From: Parendozoicomonas haliclonae
GTDB lineage: Bacteria > Pseudomonadota > Gammaproteobacteria > Pseudomonadales > Endozoicomonadaceae
Length of the DNA stretch: 64,000 bases
Reading direction: 5' to 3'
Assembly (NCBI RefSeq): GCF_900174585.1
Contig: NZ_FWPT01000006.1
Coordinates: 186,001 to 250,000, forward strand
The notes below the pieces were generated by a model. That model saw only the letters and a program-made list of their open reading frames with translations. It had not been told where the DNA came from and made no database searches. Every line of letters starts with the position of its first letter. The first letter of the stretch is position 1. This document shows, piece by piece, positions 1-9,312 of the stretch. Both the position numbers and the translations under genes were made by a program.

Positions 1-881
1 GTGCGAATAAGTTGCCCGGCCTGACCTGCTATCGCCTCTGTGTCCTCCCCCGCCAGAAGCACAACGGCTGCAGGAAAGTGAAGAACCGAGAGGGATACGC
101 CATGGTCTTCGGTATAACGGATCATTTCCTGCTGTTCATCGTCCAGGGCGACAGAGGCTAGATAGATGGGAAGAGGCTTCTCTTGCTCGTTTCCGGAATA
201 ATAAGCCTGATAATGATGGTGGCCGGGAATGGAGCAGCCCGTCCAGAAATAACAGGAGTTGGACGCAAAAGTGTACTCGGGCGCTTGTGAAACAAAATCC
301 AGCCCATCTTCCACATTCTGCTGGTCAGCTCTCATCCGGCTGTGTTCATGGGGAATCAGTACCAAATGATTTTTTAGCATGGGGAATGGACTTTCCTGAA
401 GAAAGTATTTCTGGTCGTTCAGTGTGAAGTCATAAGCACGCAGGTTGGGCTTTTTCTCTGATTCAATATTGTGATCACAGATCTTGCACTGGCTGGCAAG
501 TGTTTCCCGATAACGGGGCAGCTTGGGCATATAGTTGCCGCGCAACGGATTTATCTGTATGCGCCAGGGCAGGTTGTATTCGGCAAGCCAGAAGCTATTG
601 GTCTCAACCTTGTGGCGGTCTTTGGAAAGGTAGCCGTTTGTTGTATTCAGCCTGTGCAGATGTTCAACCACTGTCGCAATGGGTGATGCGGCTCCGGCTG
701 CCGATGCAATGACCTTTAGCTTTTCAGAGACGGTGGCCTGGCTGTCTTTAACATGTAGAACCGAAGACTGATCGCTGGCAACGGGCGGCTTAAAACCACC
801 CCATGACCATGAAGCTCCGAGCAACAGCAACGAAAAAATAATGAACAGGCATAGTGGCTGTTTCTCTGCCCGGTTCAACAT
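1..881 (-). CDS. Exported HIT-fold (GalT/GDP-hexose phosphorylase-like) protein, C-terminus beyond window
   Basis: An open frame starts at the ATG complementary to 879-881 and runs off the left edge, giving 293 residues. Residues 11-28 are a hydrophobic segment that looks like a signal peptide or signal anchor. The core has CKIC (132-135), an HEH (178-180) and GHHHYQ (220-225). That gives an H-x-H-x-Q pattern at 221/223/225, the nucleotide-binding triad of the galactose-1-phosphate uridylyltransferase branch of the HIT superfamily, and the region is close in style to DUF4922 and GDP-hexose phosphorylases. The family normally works on nucleotide sugars in the cytoplasm, so an exported copy is odd. 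It lies 70 bp downstream of rep on the same strand, with a small hairpin (920-937) between. Substrate unknown; the fold assignment is from motifs only. Confidence 0.6.
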   Translation of the reverse strand, partial: MLNRAEKQPLCLFIIFSLLLLGASWSWGGFKPPVASDQSSVLHVKDSQATVSEKLKVIASAAGAASPIATVVEHLHRLNTTNGYLSKDRHKVETNSFWLAEYNLPWRIQINPLRGNYMPKLPRYRETLASQCKICDHNIESEKKPNLRAYDFTLNDQKYFLQESPFPMLKNHLVLIPHEHSRMRADQQNVEDGLDFVSQAPEYTFASNSCYFWTGCSIPGHHHYQAYYSGNEQEKPLPIYLASVALDDEQQEMIRYTEDHGVSLSVLHFPAAVVLLAGEDTEAIAGQAGQLIR

Positions 882-951
882 GATGATTTCCCGCGCTGCT
901 GGATCTGCGGGAGTATAGATGCCAGAAATCTCTGGCACCGATTATTGGTTA

Positions 952-2958
952 TTACAGATCGAGGCCCTTAAGGATGTCGTTAAGAGCTTCCTGTCCGCGG
1001 GCGTAGCGCTGTTCCGGGGTTGAACGCTGATCCCAGCCTTCGTAGACAAGGTCTTCCTGAGGCAGCTCATCGAGGAAGCGACTTGGTGTGGTATCCAGGT
1101 TTTCACCGTACTGGCGACGCGTTGCAGCCAGCGTCATAACCAGCCGTTCACGAGCCCGGGTGATGCCTACGTAAGTCAGGCGGCGCTCTTCCTCTATATT
1201 GTCTTCCTCAATGCTGGTGCGATGAGGCAGCAGGTCTTCTTCCATGCCCACCATAAAGACATTGGGATATTCCAGCCCTTTGGACGCGTGCAGAGTGAGC
1301 ATCTGTACACGATCATCATCTTCTTCCTCTTCCTGGCGTTCCATCATATCCCGCAGGATCAGTCGGGTGATGGCATCTTCCAGAGAGGCTTCTTCATCAG
1401 CACGTTCCAGGGTGCTCTGGATGGAATTGACCAGAAAGTTGATGTTGCCCATGCGCTTTTCAGCGACCACATCGCTCTTGGTCTGCTGATAGATCCAGCT
1501 TTCGTAATCACTTTCGGCAACCAGCTGGTGAACAGCTTTCATCGGATCATGTTCACTGTTGCGGGAGAGCGTATCCATCCAGCGGGTGAAGCTGCGCAGC
1601 TTTTCCACATAGCGCATCTCCATCACCTCTTCGAGGGCTGCATCATGGCAGGCTGAATAGAGGCTGACATGGTGCTCGTTGGCGTAGGTGCCCAGCTTTT
1701 CCAGAGTGGTGGCGCCGATCTCACGACGGGGCACGTTTACAATACGCAGGAAGGCGTTGTCATCATCCGGGTTCACCAGCAGCCGCAGGTAAGCCATCAT
1801 GTCTTTGACTTCTGCGCGGGAGAAAAACGACTGACCGCCGCTGAGCTTGTAGGGGATCTGGTGTTCCTGCAGCTTCATTTCCAGAAGACGCGACTGAAAA
1901 TTACCACGATACAGGATGGCGTAATCCCGCCAGTGGGTATCGTGTCTCAGTCGGTGAGTCAGAATCTCTGTAGCCACCCGTTCGGCTTCACTGTCTTCAT
2001 TGCGGGTGCGGATTACGCGAATTTCGTCGCCTTCACCCATCTGGCTCCACAGGCTTTTTTCAAACACGTGCGGGTTGTTGGCAATCAGTACGTTGGCAGC
2101 GCGAAGGATACGGCTGGTGGAACGGTAGTTCTGTTCCAGCTTAACCAGTTTTAATGCCGGGTAGTCTTCATTCAGTTGAATCAGGTTTTCCGGTCGCGCG
2201 CCACGCCAGGCGTAGATTGACTGGTCATCGTCGCCTACCACCGTGAACTTGGCGCGGGTACCAACCAGCTGTTTCACCAACAGATACTGACTGGAGTTGG
2301 TGTCCTGGTACTCATCCACAAGCATGTAGTGAATTTTTTCCTGCCAGCGGGCCAGCACATCAGGATGGTCGCGGAACATCTGTACCGGCAGCAGAATCAG
2401 GTCATCGAAATCGACGGCATTGTAGGCTTTCAGTGTACGCATATACGCGCTGTAAACGTTAGCTGCCAGCAGATCCTGCTCATTGCGCACACGGTCCATG
2501 GCCTGCTGCGGGGAGACCAGATCATTTTTCCAGTTGGAGATGGTGTGCTGCACAACATCAATGCTGTCTTCTCCATCAGTCAGATGCTTGTGCATCAGTT
2601 CCGCCAGCAAAGCGCGGGCATCCTGCTGATCAAAGATAGAGAATCCGGGTTTAAAGCCCAGTGTCTTGTATTCCTTGCGGATAATGTTCATCCCAAGGTT
2701 GTGGAAGGTGGAAACCGTCAACCCACGCGCACCAGGGCCTTCAATCAATTTACCAACCCGCTCCTTCATTTCCCGTGCGGCTTTGTTGGTGAAGGTTACG
2801 GCAACAATGTTGCGACCTTTCAGCCCGCATTCACGAATCAGGTAGGCAATTTTCTGGGTAATAACGCTGGTCTTGCCACTTCCCGCGCCAGCCAGAACGA
2901 GAAGGGGGCCAGAGACATATTTTACCGCTTCTTCCTGGCGCTCATTCAGTCGGGCCAC
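952..2958 (-). CDS. rep: ATP-dependent DNA helicase Rep
   Basis: This 668-residue superfamily 1A helicase translocates 3'-5' on single-stranded DNA and helps replication forks pass protein-bound DNA. The N-terminus (LNERQEEAVKYVSGP) and Walker A AGAGSGKT near residues 23-30 align closely with E. coli Rep (673 aa). Other visible motifs are TFTNKAAREMKERV (Ia), VDEYQDTN (II), GDDDQSIYAWRGA (III), QNYRSTSRI (IV) and LTYVGITRARERL (VI). Length and the short C-terminus favour Rep over UvrD or PcrA. The start codon is GTG. It is divergent from the MFS gene at 3119, with 160 bp between. Confidence 0.95.
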   Translation of the reverse strand: MARLNERQEEAVKYVSGPLLVLAGAGSGKTSVITQKIAYLIRECGLKGRNIVAVTFTNKAAREMKERVGKLIEGPGARGLTVSTFHNLGMNIIRKEYKTLGFKPGFSIFDQQDARALLAELMHKHLTDGEDSIDVVQHTISNWKNDLVSPQQAMDRVRNEQDLLAANVYSAYMRTLKAYNAVDFDDLILLPVQMFRDHPDVLARWQEKIHYMLVDEYQDTNSSQYLLVKQLVGTRAKFTVVGDDDQSIYAWRGARPENLIQLNEDYPALKLVKLEQNYRSTSRILRAANVLIANNPHVFEKSLWSQMGEGDEIRVIRTRNEDSEAERVATEILTHRLRHDTHWRDYAILYRGNFQSRLLEMKLQEHQIPYKLSGGQSFFSRAEVKDMMAYLRLLVNPDDDNAFLRIVNVPRREIGATTLEKLGTYANEHHVSLYSACHDAALEEVMEMRYVEKLRSFTRWMDTLSRNSEHDPMKAVHQLVAESDYESWIYQQTKSDVVAEKRMGNINFLVNSIQSTLERADEEASLEDAITRLILRDMMERQEEEEDDDRVQMLTLHASKGLEYPNVFMVGMEEDLLPHRTSIEEDNIEEERRLTYVGITRARERLVMTLAATRRQYGENLDTTPSRFLDELPQEDLVYEGWDQRSTPEQRYARGQEALNDILKGLDL

Positions 2959-3118
2959 AGTCGGGAAATCTCCAAAACAGTTAAACCAGCATTGTAAGGG
3001 TTCAGGGGCTTTCGCTGAAAGTGAGTGTTTCTATCGACCAGAAAATAGAACACGCACATTCGTGAGTGTCTGCTATTTTTTCGCTCAATCTTTTCATGGT
3101 AATCCTGCTCCATAAATT

Positions 3119-4525
3119 ATGAGACTGAAAAAAACGCCTGAAATACCTGTGGGTTATACCCGGACTCAGGCCAACGAATATTCGCGTATTCGTCTTCAGG
3201 TTCTTATCAGCGTATTTCTTTGTTATTCCGCCTATTACCTCGTCAGAAAAGACTTTGTCCTGGTCGTTCCGGACTTGGCCGCCGAAGGGTGGAGTAAGCA
3301 ATATCTTGGGCTGGTCATGGCCGTTATGACGGTTTCATACGGTCTTAGTAACTTATTTATGGGCTTTCTGGCAGACAAAGTCAGCATCAGACGACTCATG
3401 CCTGTTTGTTTGGTGGTTTCCGCCTGCGCTTCGCTGGGATTGGTTTGGGTGACGGCAACCAGCTGCTCGCTGATCCTGATTCTGATTTTAATGTTTATAA
3501 ATGGCTGGATGCAGGGCGTTGGCTGGCCATCCAGTGCCAAGGCCATCGCGCACTGGTTTCAGAAAGAGGAGCGTGGCAGGGCAACCAGCTTCTGGAACCT
3601 GTCGAACAATCTCGGTGCGGGGTTGCTGGGGCCTTTGGCCATTCTGGCTGTCGCTGTTTGCTCCTGGTGGCAGTGCAAACTGCTCTTCCCTGCTGTACTG
3701 GCTCTGACGACGGCTTTTGTCTGCTGGCGCTGGATTCGTGATCGTCCTGAAGACTGTGGTCTTCCGCCTTTGCAGGACACTCAAGAAGCTAATCACACTG
3801 AACATGAAGAAGAGGCCGACAAAGCGGAAAGCGGGCTGCGAGGATTTGTAGCGTGTTGTTTGAAACTCCCGGAATTGTGGTTGCTGGCCATCCTGAATGT
3901 GTGTGTCTATTTCATCCGCTTTGGGGTTATAGACTGGGTTCCCCTCTACATGATCGAGAAGTGCGGCGTCAGCTTTGAGATTGCCAGCTGGGCGTTCACC
4001 ACCTTTGAATTTGCCGCAATACCGGGAACACTGCTGTGTGGTTATGTCTCGGATAAATTATTCAAAGGTCGTCGTGTTCCGGTCAATCTGCTGAATATGT
4101 CGCTGGTGCTGCTGGCGCTTCTGGGCTATTGGCAGTGTTCAGATGAACACTGGATCGTGCCTATTCTGATGCTGGGCATTATCGGTTTTCTGATTTACGG
4201 CTGTGTCGTGCTGTTGCATGTGCACATTATCGATATTGCACCGAGACGCTACGTTGCTGCCTGCGTTGGTTTTTGTGGGTTGTTTGGCTATTTGTTTGGA
4301 GCTTCAGGGGCGAATCTGGTGCTGGGTGGAGTGATAGACAGCTGGGGATGGGATGGTGGTTTCCAGCTGATTACCTCTATCGGGATTGTGGCTGTGTTGA
4401 TCTTACTGCTGCTGTGGCAGATGGATAACAACCGTATTCGGCCGGATGAACAGCCGGTAGATAAAGGCAAGACAGAGCCATCGTTAAACAATGGCCCTGT
4501 TGCAGAACGTGTTATACAGGTTTGA
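3119..4525 (+). CDS. MFS transporter of the organophosphate:phosphate antiporter family (GlpT/UhpT/UhpC-like)
   Basis: This 468-residue inner-membrane protein has about 12 predicted helices. Residues 20-60 (YSAYYLVRKDFVLVVPDL) match the GlpT/UhpT signature, where YAAYYLVRKNF precedes the first loop. GWMQGVGWPSSAKAIAHWF corresponds to the GWFQGMGWPP region of GlpT, followed by the ERGRATSFWNLSNNLGAG stretch. The family exchanges sugar or glycerol phosphates for phosphate; UhpC members are sensors instead. No uhpAB-like regulators or catabolic genes lie next to it, so the substrate cannot be named. The stop codon is only 2 bp from the stop of convergent ppx. Confidence 0.8.
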   Translation: MRLKKTPEIPVGYTRTQANEYSRIRLQVLISVFLCYSAYYLVRKDFVLVVPDLAAEGWSKQYLGLVMAVMTVSYGLSNLFMGFLADKVSIRRLMPVCLVVSACASLGLVWVTATSCSLILILILMFINGWMQGVGWPSSAKAIAHWFQKEERGRATSFWNLSNNLGAGLLGPLAILAVAVCSWWQCKLLFPAVLALTTAFVCWRWIRDRPEDCGLPPLQDTQEANHTEHEEEADKAESGLRGFVACCLKLPELWLLAILNVCVYFIRFGVIDWVPLYMIEKCGVSFEIASWAFTTFEFAAIPGTLLCGYVSDKLFKGRRVPVNLLNMSLVLLALLGYWQCSDEHWIVPILMLGIIGFLIYGCVVLLHVHIIDIAPRRYVAACVGFCGLFGYLFGASGANLVLGGVIDSWGWDGGFQLITSIGIVAVLILLLLWQMDNNRIRPDEQPVDKGKTEPSLNNGPVAERVIQV

Positions 4526-4527
4526 GC

Positions 4528-6030
4528 TTAGACAAACTTGAGGCGGTAGCCAGCACGAACGATATAAGAGCTTTCCTGGTCGAAGTCGGCCGCAGTCAGC
4601 GGGTTCGCTTCCAGCCAGCCTTCAGGGAAGGTAAAGGTGATATAAGGCCCGTCCAGCTCGAATACAAAACTCAGGGTCTTGTCACGTTTGGAGCGGCTTA
4701 GCAGCGTAGCCAGACGCAACAGGATCATCAGCTTCAGCAGCTTCTGACACTCTTCCCGTGGTAGCTGGAAAAGAGACTGCAGAGGAAGAGAGCGGCGATG
4801 ACCTCGCACCAGCATGGAGAGGTTCTGTTGCTGTCGCTTGGTGAAACCCAGCAGGTCAGCATTTCTCAGAATATAGGCACCATGACGGTGGGATTGGGTA
4901 TGGGAAATATCCATGCCCACGTCCTGCACCATGGCCGCACTGCGTACCAGGTCGCAATCATCATCACTCAGGAACCATTCAGGCTGGGCAGTTTCCAGTA
5001 GGATGTTGAGATTCTTAAGGACTCTGTCGCTGAATTTGGTGTTGACGTGATAACGCTTCTGCATAGCCAGAAGGGTACGCTGACGCACATCTTCATGGTT
5101 TTTTCGTCCGGCCATATCGTAAAGCAGGCCTTCACGAAGCGCGCCGTCGGAGAAGCCCATTTTTTCAATTTTAAGGCTGTCGAACAGGGCGCACAGGATG
5201 GCTAGACCACCCGGGAATATATTGATACGTTCCGGCTTCAGGCCCGGGAAGTTGATGCGGCTGATCTTCTTAAAGCGCAACAGCTCTTCTTTCAGGCTCA
5301 GCAGCCCTTCACGGGTAATGGCATCCTCACCGCGTTGGGCAAGAATGGAGGAAATCGACTTGATCGAACCGGATGAGCCGGTGACATGATTCCAGCCCAG
5401 ATTACGGAAGGCTTGCTCGATGTGAAGCAGCTCAAGACGCGCGCCATAGTAGGCTTCATCAAACTGTTTGGCTGTTACCAGACCGTCCTTGAAATACTTC
5501 TGGGACCAAGTGACGCAGCCCATATGAAGGCTTTCCAGCAGCAGCGGCTCAAAGCGCTCACCAATAATAAATTCGGTGGAACCACCGCCAATATCGACAA
5601 CCAGCTGCTTGCCGCTGTCGTCGGATTGGGTATGGGCAACACCCAGATAAATAAGACGGGCTTCTTCCCGGCCGGCAATAATATCGACGGGATGACCGAG
5701 AACCTTTTCGGCCCTGCGAACAAATTCCTGGCTGTTACGCGCTTTTCGTAGAGCGTTAGTTCCAACAACTTTGATGCGGTTGGCAGGCATATCGGCGCAG
5801 TATTGTGCCAGTTTGCGCAGGCAGGACAGCCCACGTTCCATGGCTTCTTCGGTCAGGTTGTCGTCCTGATCAAGACCGGCGGCCAGTTGTACTTTTTCAC
5901 CAATGCGCTCCACAGGGCGGAGTTCGCCATGGTCCAGACGGGCCACGATAAGGTGGAAACTATTGGAACCAAGATCGATAGCAGCGATCAGAGGTGAGTC
6001 ATCGACCCGTTCAGAATGCGTCAGGCTCAT
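4528..6030 (-). CDS. ppx: Exopolyphosphatase
   Basis: A 500-residue member of the Ppx/GppA family, which releases phosphate from the ends of polyphosphate chains. The phosphate-1 motif AAIDLGSNSFHLIVARL is at residues 16-32, VVDIGGGSTEFIIG is the phosphate-2 loop, and the C-terminal HD-like domain has VQDVGMDISHTQSHRHGAYIL. Overall length and local sequence fit E. coli Ppx (513 aa) better than GppA. It is divergent from trxA across 223 bp, as in Pseudomonas, and convergent with the MFS gene. No ppk is adjacent. Confidence 0.93.
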   Translation of the reverse strand: MSLTHSERVDDSPLIAAIDLGSNSFHLIVARLDHGELRPVERIGEKVQLAAGLDQDDNLTEEAMERGLSCLRKLAQYCADMPANRIKVVGTNALRKARNSQEFVRRAEKVLGHPVDIIAGREEARLIYLGVAHTQSDDSGKQLVVDIGGGSTEFIIGERFEPLLLESLHMGCVTWSQKYFKDGLVTAKQFDEAYYGARLELLHIEQAFRNLGWNHVTGSSGSIKSISSILAQRGEDAITREGLLSLKEELLRFKKISRINFPGLKPERINIFPGGLAILCALFDSLKIEKMGFSDGALREGLLYDMAGRKNHEDVRQRTLLAMQKRYHVNTKFSDRVLKNLNILLETAQPEWFLSDDDCDLVRSAAMVQDVGMDISHTQSHRHGAYILRNADLLGFTKRQQQNLSMLVRGHRRSLPLQSLFQLPREECQKLLKLMILLRLATLLSRSKRDKTLSFVFELDGPYITFTFPEGWLEANPLTAADFDQESSYIVRAGYRLKFV

Positions 6031-6253
6031 GGCCAGTTACTGTCCTCTTTCTCCTTAAGTCCCTAGCATACCAGAGGGGCTGCACACTGTTGAGATTATC
6101 TGGCTGTCGGGAGAGTTAGGGGAGCATAAGATCGGTTTGTCATTGATCTGCCTCAGAAGGATGTAAAAAAGGTGGGGTTTATCCCTTTAATATCACAATG
6201 CTATGATTGCTCCCTTGCCGTATAACCCGAATGCAACGTGAGGAACACATTCC

Positions 6254-6577
6254 ATGAGCGAGATCGTCAACGTCACGGATGCCAGTTTTGAAGACGAAGT
6301 GCTGAAGTCCGACACCCCAGTGCTGGTTGATTACTGGGCTGAATGGTGTGGTCCCTGCAAAATGATTGCCCCGGTTCTTGATGAAATTTCCCGGGACTAC
6401 GCGGATCGCCTGAAGGTCTGCAAGCTCAACATCGATGAAAACGAAGCTACCGCACCTAAGTACAATGTACGTGGTATCCCAACTCTGATGTTGTTCAAAA
6501 ATGGTAATGTAGAGGCCACCAAGGTTGGTGCTCTGTCCAAGTCTCAGCTGACCGCTTTCCTGGACAGCAATCTGTAA
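6254..6577 (+). CDS. trxA: Thioredoxin 1
   Basis: This 107-residue cytoplasmic thiol-disulfide reductant has the classic WCGPC active site (residues 31-35) after LVDYWAEW. The cis-proline segment [13 protein letters not shown] and the C-terminal KSQLTAFL are also present. Length and sequence match E. coli TrxA (109 aa). It precedes rho by 464 bp on the same strand and diverges from ppx, the same order as in Pseudomonas. Confidence 0.97.
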   Translation: MSEIVNVTDASFEDEVLKSDTPVLVDYWAEWCGPCKMIAPVLDEISRDYADRLKVCKLNIDENEATAPKYNVRGIPTLMLFKNGNVEATKVGALSKSQLTAFLDSNL

Positions 6578-7041
6578 GACTGTTTGTTCCGGACATTTGT
6601 TGCACTGATTTATGATGTTCTGTGTCGACATGTGTCCGGAAATAACAGTTTTATCCCGTCATTTGTGGTGATTTTGCAAAAAAATAAATAATGCTCAAAG
6701 CAGGACAATTTTTTCTTGCTTTCCTGTTGTCTTCCGTACTATTTTGTCAGGACTGATGCTGGACGCTTCAGTTTTACAGTGATAGATTTACAAGAAACCG
6801 CCTCACTCCGTAGCTTCTTTTTTTAAATATCTTTGGGCTTCGGTCGTGAAACAGCAACGCCAGATTTCTCGAAAGTCGTCATTCAATACCCTGTGACTTA
6901 AATCGAGGGAAGCTGTCGGTGTGCAGCGGACAGGTTTACAGGCTAGTATTACCTTACAAGTTATAAAACGAATTCAAGCCTGAAGTTCCCAGCGAAAGCC
7001 ACAGAATATTTCCTTTCAGAAAGTAACCCACACGGCCAGTT
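6578..7041 (+). promoter_or_regulatory. Long trxA-rho intergenic region, probable rho leader
   Basis: These 464 bases contain no convincing gene. A 9-bp inverted repeat (ttccggaca at 6587-6595 and tgtccggaa at 6633-6641) lies just after trxA, followed by only a weak T-run. The rest is A/T-rich. In E. coli and relatives the rho leader carries the site where Rho limits its own transcription; the length here is compatible with such autoregulation. That function is inference. Confidence 0.4.
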
Positions 7042-8301
7042 ATGCATCTTACCGAGCTTAAGAAAAAGAGTGTTCCGGAGCTCCTGAAAATCGCGGAAGA
7101 AATTGGGTTAGATAACCTTGCCCGTTCTCGTAAGCAGGATGTTATTTTTACCATTCTCAAGCGCCATGCCCGTAGCGGTGAAGATATCTACGGTGATGGT
7201 GTTCTGGAAATCCTCCAGGATGGTTTCGGATTCCTTCGCTCCTCTGACAGCTCCTACCTCGCTGGTCCAGACGATATTTATGTATCACCAAGCCAGATTC
7301 GCCGATTTAACCTGCGTACCGGTGATACCATCTCCGGCAAAATCAGACCGCCAAAAGAAGGCGAACGTTATTTTGCCCTGCTGAAAGTTAACGAAATCAA
7401 CTTTGACCAGCCTGAAAACGCCCGTAATAAAATTCTCTTTGAAAACCTTACCCCATTGTTTCCTCAGCAGCGTCTGGTTATGGAAATGGGTAACGGTGCC
7501 ACTGAAGATTTAACCGGCCGTATCATTGATCTGGTTGCTCCAATTGGTAAAGGTCAGCGTGGTCTGATCGTTTCCCCGCCAAAAGCGGGTAAGACCCTGA
7601 TGCTGCAGAATATTGCTGCCAACATCACCCGTAACAATCCGGAATGTCATCTGATCGTTCTGCTGATCGACGAACGTCCGGAAGAAGTAACAGAGATGTC
7701 CCGCTCTGTGCGCGGTGAAGTTGTGGCTTCCACCTTCGACGAACCACCTGCCCGTCACGTACAGGTTGCGGAAATGGTTCTGGAAAAGGCCAAGCGTCTG
7801 GTTGAACACAAGAAAGATGTAGTGATCCTGCTGGATTCCATCACCCGTCTGGCTCGTGCCTACAACACCGTTATTCCTTCCTCCGGTAAGGTTCTGACCG
7901 GTGGTGTGGATGCACACGCCCTGGAACGTCCAAAGCGTTTCTTCGGTGCGGCCCGTAACATTGAAGAAGGCGGCAGCCTGACCATCCTGGCAACCGCTCT
8001 GGTTGATACCGGTTCCAAGATGGATGAAGTTATCTTCGAGGAATTCAAGGGCACCGGTAACATGGAACTGCACCTTGATCGTCGTATCGCTGAAAAGCGT
8101 GTGTTCCCGGCCATGAATATCAACAAGTCCGGTACCCGTCGTGAAGATCTTCTGACTACTGAAGAAGAACTGCAGCGCATGTGGATTCTGCGCAAGCTGC
8201 TGCATCCTATGGATGAAATCGCAGCAGTTGAATTCCTGTTGGATCGTATGAAGCATACCAAGACCAACAATGAATTCTTCCAGTCTATGAAGCGTAAATA
8301 A
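7042..8301 (+). CDS. rho: Transcription termination factor Rho
   Basis: This 419-residue hexameric RNA helicase ends transcription of untranslated or C-rich transcripts. It opens with the Rho N-terminal domain ([20 protein letters not shown]), then the RNA-binding cold-shock-like domain with [29 protein letters not shown]. The RecA-like ATPase has Walker A SPPKAGKT, Walker [16 protein letters not shown] and the R-loop near [26 protein letters not shown]. Length is the same as E. coli Rho (419 aa). An intrinsic terminator follows at 8318-8348. Confidence 0.98.
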   Translation: MHLTELKKKSVPELLKIAEEIGLDNLARSRKQDVIFTILKRHARSGEDIYGDGVLEILQDGFGFLRSSDSSYLAGPDDIYVSPSQIRRFNLRTGDTISGKIRPPKEGERYFALLKVNEINFDQPENARNKILFENLTPLFPQQRLVMEMGNGATEDLTGRIIDLVAPIGKGQRGLIVSPPKAGKTLMLQNIAANITRNNPECHLIVLLIDERPEEVTEMSRSVRGEVVASTFDEPPARHVQVAEMVLEKAKRLVEHKKDVVILLDSITRLARAYNTVIPSSGKVLTGGVDAHALERPKRFFGAARNIEEGGSLTILATALVDTGSKMDEVIFEEFKGTGNMELHLDRRIAEKRVFPAMNINKSGTRREDLLTTEEELQRMWILRKLLHPMDEIAAVEFLLDRMKHTKTNNEFFQSMKRK

Positions 8302-8317
8302 GCGTTTTATGGAAATT

Positions 8318-8348
8318 AAAAAAGCCCTGATTTTTTCAGGGCTTTTTT
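8318..8348. terminator. Bidirectional intrinsic terminator between rho and the methyltransferase gene
   Basis: Arms aaaaaagccctga (8318-8330) and tcagggctttttt (8336-8348) form a 13-bp stem with a short loop. A-run and T-run on the two sides let it serve rho on the plus strand and the gene ending at 8386 on the minus strand. Confidence 0.9.
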
Positions 8349-8385
8349 ATTAGTGTCTGTTCAATGTTAAACAGTTTTATTGTTT

Positions 8386-9165
8386 TTAAATTTTTTTAGC
8401 AATGATTCGGATTTGATCGTGATCACCATGATCCCACATTGGATAATGTGGAGCGGGCCCTGATTGCAGGTGTTCAACTTTAAATCCGTTCTTCTCAAAC
8501 GTTTCTGCTAATTGGTGTTTATTAAACAGGTTAAATCGGGAGTGCGGCATCAGGGAACGATAAAACTCAATACCTTCCTGAATATCATCCGCTGGCAGTT
8601 TGTACGAACGCAGGCCTTTTTCCATCAGAGAAAGGATGTCATCTATATGATGAAGGTGATCAGGCTCTTTTTCTCTTTTCTTTTCTTGTGCCTCAACAAA
8701 CCCTGTCTTCTGTAAGGCTTTGGCGTCTTCACTGCCACAACATACGACCATGGTGCCTTCAGGTTTCAATATCCGGTGAACTTCGCTGAGTGTGCCCAGT
8801 ACCTCGTCATGGGTCAGAAAGTGCAGGACCTCTGAGCATAAAACTCCGGAAATACTTTCCTCCATAAAAGGAACCTCATCCGGAAGTTTCACGTAATGGA
8901 AGCTCAGGTTGTTCTCGTGACCGTGTTCCTGCTCCAGGCTGGCGATGGTCTGATGAGACATTTCTCCCGCCAGCACTTTGGCTCCCTGCTGAGCAGCAGC
9001 AATCGCGTTGTTACAGTTTCCGCAACCGATATCCAGCAGAGGTTTTTTGGTATCCCAGCTGGCAATCCAGTGATCCAAAAGTACATTGGTGCCGTCAAAG
9101 GCCATACCGGCCTGATGTTTAACGGGGGAAGAGGATCGGTAAACGAGAAGATCCTGAATATTCAT
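8386..9165 (-). CDS. Class I SAM-dependent methyltransferase, substrate unknown
   Basis: A 259-residue cytoplasmic protein with a Rossmann-type methyltransferase fold. Motif I LLDIGCGNCNNAIAAA is near residues 43-58, an acidic GEMS follows strand 2, and the post-motif region GVLCSEVLHFLTHDEVLGTLSEVHRILKPEGTMVVCCG is typical of the UbiE/Methyltransf_11 group. I cannot assign the substrate. It is convergent with rho and shares its terminator. The start is the ATG at 9163-9165, 111 bp from the divergent ubiD open frame. Confidence 0.75.
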   Translation of the reverse strand: MNIQDLLVYRSSSPVKHQAGMAFDGTNVLLDHWIASWDTKKPLLDIGCGNCNNAIAAAQQGAKVLAGEMSHQTIASLEQEHGHENNLSFHYVKLPDEVPFMEESISGVLCSEVLHFLTHDEVLGTLSEVHRILKPEGTMVVCCGSEDAKALQKTGFVEAQEKKREKEPDHLHHIDDILSLMEKGLRSYKLPADDIQEGIEFYRSLMPHSRFNLFNKHQLAETFEKNGFKVEHLQSGPAPHYPMWDHGDHDQIRIIAKKI

Positions 9166-9312
9166 GCTGACTCCATACTACCCGCGTGCTGGTTGTTGTG
9201 GTTGGTTGTAGTTGTATGGATGGCAGTATAGACAGGCCCTCGCGGGAGCGGCTTCGCTCTGAGGGTATTTACAGATATGATATCTGCGCCGTCAGACCAT
9301 AAAGAGTTACGA

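Noticed and set aside
4528-6030. GppA instead of Ppx
   Set aside because: Length, the C-terminal HD-like domain and the trxA-rho neighbourhood fit Ppx better.
6179-6631. 150-codon minus-strand frame opposite trxA
   Set aside because: Overlaps thioredoxin fully and shows no recognisable protein features.
7510-8256. 248-codon minus-strand open frame
   Set aside because: Antisense to rho, which is unmistakable; no homology-like motifs.
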